DNA of 64,000 nt, taken from positions 62,001 to 126,000 of the forward strand of contig JAHBTB010000004.1 of assembly GCA_019638795.1 (NCBI GenBank), read 5' to 3'. The position numbers were made by a program, and so were the translations under genes. Below the pieces are notes generated by a model, which was given only the letters and a program-made list of their open reading frames with translations, did not search any database and had not been told where the DNA came from. Source of the DNA: Fimbriimonadaceae bacterium (GTDB lineage: Bacteria > Armatimonadota > Fimbriimonadia > Fimbriimonadales > Fimbriimonadaceae). Shown here piece after piece: positions 61,301 to 64,000 of this stretch (position 1 is the stretch's first letter; each line of letters opens with the position of its first letter).

Positions 61301-61542
61301 TAGACCTCGGTGGCACCGTCGTACTGGGCGGTGAAACTCACCATCTTGCCGTCGGGGCTGAGCCGGGCCATCTGCTCAAGCCCGGGGTCGCTCGTCAGCC
61401 GGTGGGCCTTGCCGGAGGCGATGCTCCCCACCCACAGGTCGCCTTCGCTCGTGAAGACCACCGTGTCACCCCGGACGTCGGGCATACGCAAGAAAGCCGG
61501 GCCGCTCGTCGTGGCCAGCAACAAGGCGAGGGAAGCGATCAT
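58390..61542 (-). CDS. Tricorn-like S41 serine protease, exported
   Basis: The 1050-residue protein starts with a short signal-like helix (to about residue 15), then beta-propeller repeats typical of tricorn and WD40-like PD40 units (RLSPDGKMVSFTA, KWSPDSRSIAW, YDWSPDSRWLVYT), an acidic/lysine-rich linker (about 515-540), a C1 domain, a PDZ domain (VHVGDFILEIGGQPL), and the S41 core. The nucleophile is S932 in NEFNISCGEEF and the following GRRTKGGEVG is the oxyanion segment. Archaeal tricorn is a cytosolic peptide-degrading hexamer; here the leader suggests export. It is monocistronic with a leaderless-type promoter. Confidence 0.9.
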   Translation of the reverse strand: MIASLALLLATTSGPAFLRMPDVRGDTVVFTSEGDLWVGSIASGKAHRLTSDPGLEQMARLSPDGKMVSFTAQYDGATEVYVMPVDGGEAKRLTNFHTTAINMGWTPDGQGVLFLSPRYPRYAPFVVPARGGEAKRLPVEFAGITRFGPEEGKFAFVRFMRQNDAWFRYQGGMQNQIWIGDAKTKRFKQVTNDKGTDEYPTWGGENVYYVNEQDARFTVMAVQPASGKTKKIAGPYKFEVRNLGTDGHSLVYEKGRGLELVDLGTGHAKELEFDMASDLIHARPTTVPADDSVWGYTITPTGKRVLAESRGRIVTLPVGEGEARVYKAKDGVRYRLATVSPDNKKLAYVSDETGDERLYVENLDGTDRKALTDDHCRVVNFKWSPDSRSIAWNDSEMDFRYIEVEQGSAHKVTHTSFNWEGVDYDWSPDSRWLVYTDPDTVTGYNSIVLYSTVTGKSTTVGRQVASDNHPSFSSDGKYLAFTSNRNFQTSGDPFFGSQLNTSNPNVVCLLTLQAGTPSPLLPKDPEEGAAPEKKDDKKDEKKPEFKIDLEGLEARRVDLPIPAGNWGQVEVRGDLAYVAGGGSIRVFSLKDKTFTTLTAGNGFTFSADGKKILVGNRVVDAAARDLSPTAGTLSFGGLRLSVDRKAEWRQMFLEAWRFLRDYFFVKNMNGLDWEGIKQKYLPLVDSVRSRDELDILIRWMQSELGSSHEYLVSASPYGRRMLQGGFLGASLELDPSGYYRVSEILSGDGVRSDEASPLLEPGVDVHVGDFILEIGGQPLREGTDYRSLLEGRAGQVVSLRVNSVPKAEGSRVVRVRPVSSENRMVYVSWVEANRRMVDRLSGGRIGYLHMAAMGNQDVEDFVKQFYPQRHKEAMVIDVRFNNGGYTQSIITRILADKLSGYFNQRASTGSWSRQTDYFLGPLVALANEFNISCGEEFAHHWRDLKLGKLIGRRTKGGEVGSDPGWPLVDGGRVYVPNYGMWTPKDGWVIEGPGVSPDIDVPSDPNLYAEGRDPQLERAVQELLAELKAHPVVFPKQPADPVKVKNGGLGD

Positions 61543-61555
61543 CGAAGGGAATGTA
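61543..61555 (-). promoter_or_regulatory. Leaderless-type -10 box (GGTACATT)
   Basis: On the minus strand TACATT (61555-61550) preceded by GG ends 7 nt before ATG 61542. Confidence 0.55.
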
Positions 61556-61592
61556 CCCTTACGAATCTGGAATCGTCAGCGTGAGTTTAAGC

Positions 61593-62087
61593 TCAGGAGG
61601 TCACGACGGCGTCAAGGTTGCCCCTGGCCCTCTTTGCCCGCGGCTTGATGGACCGCACGATTTCGGCGAACTGGGCGGGGTCGTCAAATTCGCGGTACAC
61701 GCTGGCAAACCGTACAAAGGCGACCTTGTCGAGGTCGAGCAACTCTTCGAGCACATTCTCACCGAGCTGGGCGGAACCGATCTCGGCGTCTCCCCGGTCA
61801 TACGCTTCGCGTTCCACCCGGGCGACGACGGCGCGGACCGCGTCGACTCCGACGGGCCGTTTGCGGCAGGCCAGCGAGATGCTCCTGACGAGTTTCTCGC
61901 GGTCAAACTCTTCCCGAGCCCCCGAACGCTTGACGACGACCAACCGTGGTCGCTCGACTTCCTCAAACGTGGTGAAGCGACGCCCGCACGCCTCACATTC
62001 GCGGCGACGGCGGATGGCCGTCCCGTCTCGGGCGGGTCGACTGTCCAGTACCTTGTGTTCCTCGTGGCCGCAAAACGGGCAGGTCAT
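61593..62087 (-). CDS. nrdR: Transcriptional repressor NrdR
   Basis: NrdR represses ribonucleotide reductase genes when it binds ATP/dATP. The 164-residue protein has the N-terminal zinc ribbon CPFCG with CEACGRRFTTFE, and an ATP-cone domain (VVKRSGAREEFDREKLVRSI-type start, then VYREFDDPAQF near the end). The length is typical. It begins one base after the aspS stop and is co-transcribed with it. No nrd gene or NrdR box was recognised in the window. Confidence 0.94.
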   Translation of the reverse strand: MTCPFCGHEEHKVLDSRPARDGTAIRRRRECEACGRRFTTFEEVERPRLVVVKRSGAREEFDREKLVRSISLACRKRPVGVDAVRAVVARVEREAYDRGDAEIGSAQLGENVLEELLDLDKVAFVRFASVYREFDDPAQFAEIVRSIKPRAKRARGNLDAVVTS

Positions 62088-62088
62088 C

Positions 62089-63915
62089 TCATGGTTTCGG
62101 GGCCGGTGTGATTTGCAGGCCCATGTCCTTCCACTGGGCTTCGTCCACGGTGCTGGGGGCGTCCATCATGGGGTCGTAACCATTGCCGATCTTCGGAAAG
62201 GCCATGACCTCACGGATGTTCTCTTCGTCCATCAGGGCCATGACGAGACGGTCGATGCCCGGGGCCATGCCGCCGTGCGGAGGGGCTCCGTACGAAAACG
62301 CCTCAAGGATGTGGCCAAACCGTTCTTGCTGGGCCTGCTTGTCGACGCCGATCAGGTCGAACACCCGCGCTTGCATCTCGGGCTGGTGGATCCGGATCGA
62401 GCCTGACGCCATCTCGACGCCGTTGCAGACAAGGTCATAACAGTCCGCCCTCATCCGCCCTGGGTCGGTGTCGATGTACTGCATGTCGGCCGATTTCGGG
62501 CTCGTGAACGGGTGATGGCTGGGGTCCCACCGCTGCTCGTCCTCGTTCCATTCGACGAGGGGGAAGTCCAGCACGTAGGCGAAGGCCAGCTTGCGCGGGT
62601 CGCGGAGACCTCGGGCCGTGCCAATGTGAAGGCGGAGCTTGTTGAGGGCCTCGTTGGTGACCGCCCACGTGTCGGCGACGACGCAGACCAGGTCCCCGGG
62701 CTCGGCTTGGGCCGCTTCGATCAGGCGGTCGGCCTCGTCCGGAACGAGGAACTTCGCCGCCGCACCCCGGACACGGCGTCCCTTGCCGGTACGGAGCGAA
62801 CCCTCAATCTCGTTAGCGGGGTCCTCGACGTAGAGGCTGGCCATGCCTTTGGCCCCGGCCGACTTGCACAGCTCTTCTAGCTCGCCGACCTCCTTACGGC
62901 TGAGCTTGGCACCCCCTTCATACCGGAGACCCCGGACGAAGTTCCCCGCCTCGACGGTGTTGGCGAAGACGCCAAATGCGGAGCCTTTGGACGCGGCGGT
63001 GTGGTCAAAGATCTCGACGCCGAACCGGAGGTCAGGCTTGTCACTGCCGTACTTGGCCAGGGCCTCGTCGTAGGTCATCCGGGCGAACGGCTGGACACGC
63101 TCCTTGTCGAGGTCGAACTCTTCGATGAGCCCGTTGACCACGTCCAGGGTCATCTCCTCGATCACGTTGAGGACGTCCTCCTGGTTCACATACGACATTT
63201 CAAGGTCAAGCTGGGTGAACTCCGGCTGACGGTCGGATCGCTGTGACTCGTCGCGGAAGCACTTGGCGATCTGGTAGTACCGCTCGATGCCCGCGACCAT
63301 AAGGAGCTGCTTGTACTGCTGGGGGCTCTGGGGAAGGGCGTAAAACTTGCCTGGCTCCAAGCGATAGGGCACGAGGTAGTCGCGCGCCCCTTCGGGGGTG
63401 GACTTCGTGATGATGGGCGTCTCGACTTCCAGAAACCCCTTGCTGTCTAGGTGGCGGCGGATGCGCGAGATCAGGCTCGACCGGACCGCGAGCTTGCGGT
63501 ACATGCTGGGCCGGCGCAGGTCGAGGTAGCGGTGCTTGATCCGCAGTTCCTCGTTGACCTTGCCCATCTGGGATTCATCGCTGACGGGAAAAGGGAGGAC
63601 GGCGGCCTGGTTCAGGACTTCCCAAGTCTCCGCGACGATCTCCACGTCGCCGGTGCCGATGTTGGCGTTCTTGTTGGCCCCGTCCCGCTCACGCACGGTG
63701 CCAGTGACGCTAAGGCAGGTCTCGGAACGGACTTCAGGCGTGCCCTTCTCCGGGTCGAAGATGATCTGGACCAAGCCAGACCGGTCACGGAGGTCGACAA
63801 ACAGCAAACCGCCTAGGTCGCGCACCTTGTGCGCCCAACCGTTGACCGTGACCTGGCGACCCGCGTCGGAGACGCGCGGCTCGCCGCAAAACATCGTCCG
63901 TTGCGTGAAGCCCAT
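62089..63915 (-). CDS. aspS: Aspartyl-tRNA synthetase
   Basis: The 608-residue class II synthetase is the long bacterial form. It has an N-terminal OB fold (VTVNGWAHKVRDLGGLLFVDLRD, core GWAHKVRDLGG), motif 1 FLEVETPII, the LPQSPQQYKQLLM segment, motif 2 with RQPEFTQLDLEMSY, the inserted GAD domain (about 300-420), and motif 3 GMAPGIDRLVMAL. Whether it also charges tRNA-Asn cannot be read reliably. A -10 box lies 9 nt before the ATG. Confidence 0.95.
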   Translation of the reverse strand: MGFTQRTMFCGEPRVSDAGRQVTVNGWAHKVRDLGGLLFVDLRDRSGLVQIIFDPEKGTPEVRSETCLSVTGTVRERDGANKNANIGTGDVEIVAETWEVLNQAAVLPFPVSDESQMGKVNEELRIKHRYLDLRRPSMYRKLAVRSSLISRIRRHLDSKGFLEVETPIITKSTPEGARDYLVPYRLEPGKFYALPQSPQQYKQLLMVAGIERYYQIAKCFRDESQRSDRQPEFTQLDLEMSYVNQEDVLNVIEEMTLDVVNGLIEEFDLDKERVQPFARMTYDEALAKYGSDKPDLRFGVEIFDHTAASKGSAFGVFANTVEAGNFVRGLRYEGGAKLSRKEVGELEELCKSAGAKGMASLYVEDPANEIEGSLRTGKGRRVRGAAAKFLVPDEADRLIEAAQAEPGDLVCVVADTWAVTNEALNKLRLHIGTARGLRDPRKLAFAYVLDFPLVEWNEDEQRWDPSHHPFTSPKSADMQYIDTDPGRMRADCYDLVCNGVEMASGSIRIHQPEMQARVFDLIGVDKQAQQERFGHILEAFSYGAPPHGGMAPGIDRLVMALMDEENIREVMAFPKIGNGYDPMMDAPSTVDEAQWKDMGLQITPAPKP

Positions 63916-63930
63916 GCAGGTCGGAGAATA
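63916..63930 (-). promoter_or_regulatory. Leaderless-type -10 box of aspS-nrdR (GGTATTCT)
   Basis: On the minus strand TATTCT (63930-63925) preceded by GG ends 9 nt before ATG 63915. The identical octamer lies before glnB. Confidence 0.55.
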
Positions 63931-63956
63931 CCTTTTTGAACCTGCGAGCCCGGGGT

Positions 63957-64000
63957 CTAGAGGTTGACGTACACACCGGCAGACGGGTCCACCGAGACAT
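63957..64000 (-). CDS. Possible 3' end of an upstream gene
   Basis: One minus-strand frame enters from the window edge and reads VSVDPSAGVYVNL before a TAG at 63957-63959. The residues look like a natural C-terminus, and the aspS promoter lies just downstream of the stop. Only 13 codons are visible, so this is weak and no product can be named. Confidence 0.25.
   Translation of the reverse strand, partial: VSVDPSAGVYVNL

Overview
The window looks like chromosomal DNA of a GC-rich bacterium of the Armatimonadota, most like Fimbriimonadia. This is inferred from gene content and was not tested by database search. The pointers are: a DUF1559-like prepilin-type protein with the [28 protein letters not shown] start seen in that phylum; a DUF6754 membrane-protein cluster; a PEP-CTERM-tailed protease; planctomycete-type DUF1501 and PSCyt/DUF1549/DUF1553 proteins; DUF2779; a large signal-peptide-bearing beta-rich protein that implies an outer membrane; and frequent GTG/TTG starts. 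No phage, insertion sequence, CRISPR array or rRNA was seen.

Layout. 1-6390 (+): the end of glmU, then prs, then six tightly overlapping uncharacterised genes (five membrane proteins including DUF6754, plus a small partner), then recO. 6387-9445 (+): an OppA-like lipoprotein, an AraC-type regulator with an unusual N-terminal half and a small membrane protein. 9482-12375: tRNA-Gln, a TMEM175-like channel, a TlpA-like thioredoxin and a Tat-exported class V aminotransferase. 12382-16266 (-): a DUF2779 putative nuclease, an ABC exporter and an LmeA/DUF2993-like protein. 16326-24140: a GHL10 glycosidase, an orphan histidine kinase divergent from a P-II gene, a PhyH dioxygenase, a PpiC-like isomerase, MazG, a prepilin-type protein and DusB. 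24291-32094: a PEP-CTERM trypsin, a Gfo/Idh/MocA oxidoreductase, a 1159-residue beta-rich protein built on 76-residue repeats, an M28 peptidase, and a compact intergenic unit holding a 32-residue membrane peptide. 32095-39414: a second ABC exporter, a NYN-domain protein, trpA, and a response regulator/kinase/LTxxQ-protein module resembling Cpx. 39512-53395: a rhamnose locus with GH78 alpha-L-rhamnosidase, RhaB, LutABC and a RhaSTPQ-like ABC importer in one eight-gene operon, divergent from a GH94-type phosphorylase. 53409-64000: tRNA-CAU, the DUF1501/DUF1553 pair, a tricorn-like protease, nrdR and aspS.

Genes working together. The rhamnosidase releases L-rhamnose, the importer takes it up, RhaB phosphorylates rhamnulose, and LutABC could oxidise the L-lactate that arises from lactaldehyde. 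The isomerase and aldolase of this pathway are not in the window. The 38817-35701 module probably senses envelope state and controls a periplasmic Spy/CpxP-like protein.

Regulation. At least a dozen genes carry a TANNNT box, most often preceded by GG or GC, 5-13 nt before the start codon and without a Shine-Dalgarno sequence, so leaderless transcription seems common. A smaller group (24291, 31896, 36564, 47508, 53669) has a clear Shine-Dalgarno sequence.

Best candidates for undescribed biology are the DUF6754 cluster (1315-5627), the small hairpin-led unit at 31719-32074, the 76-residue repeat architecture at 27523-28950 and the leaderless promoter grammar.
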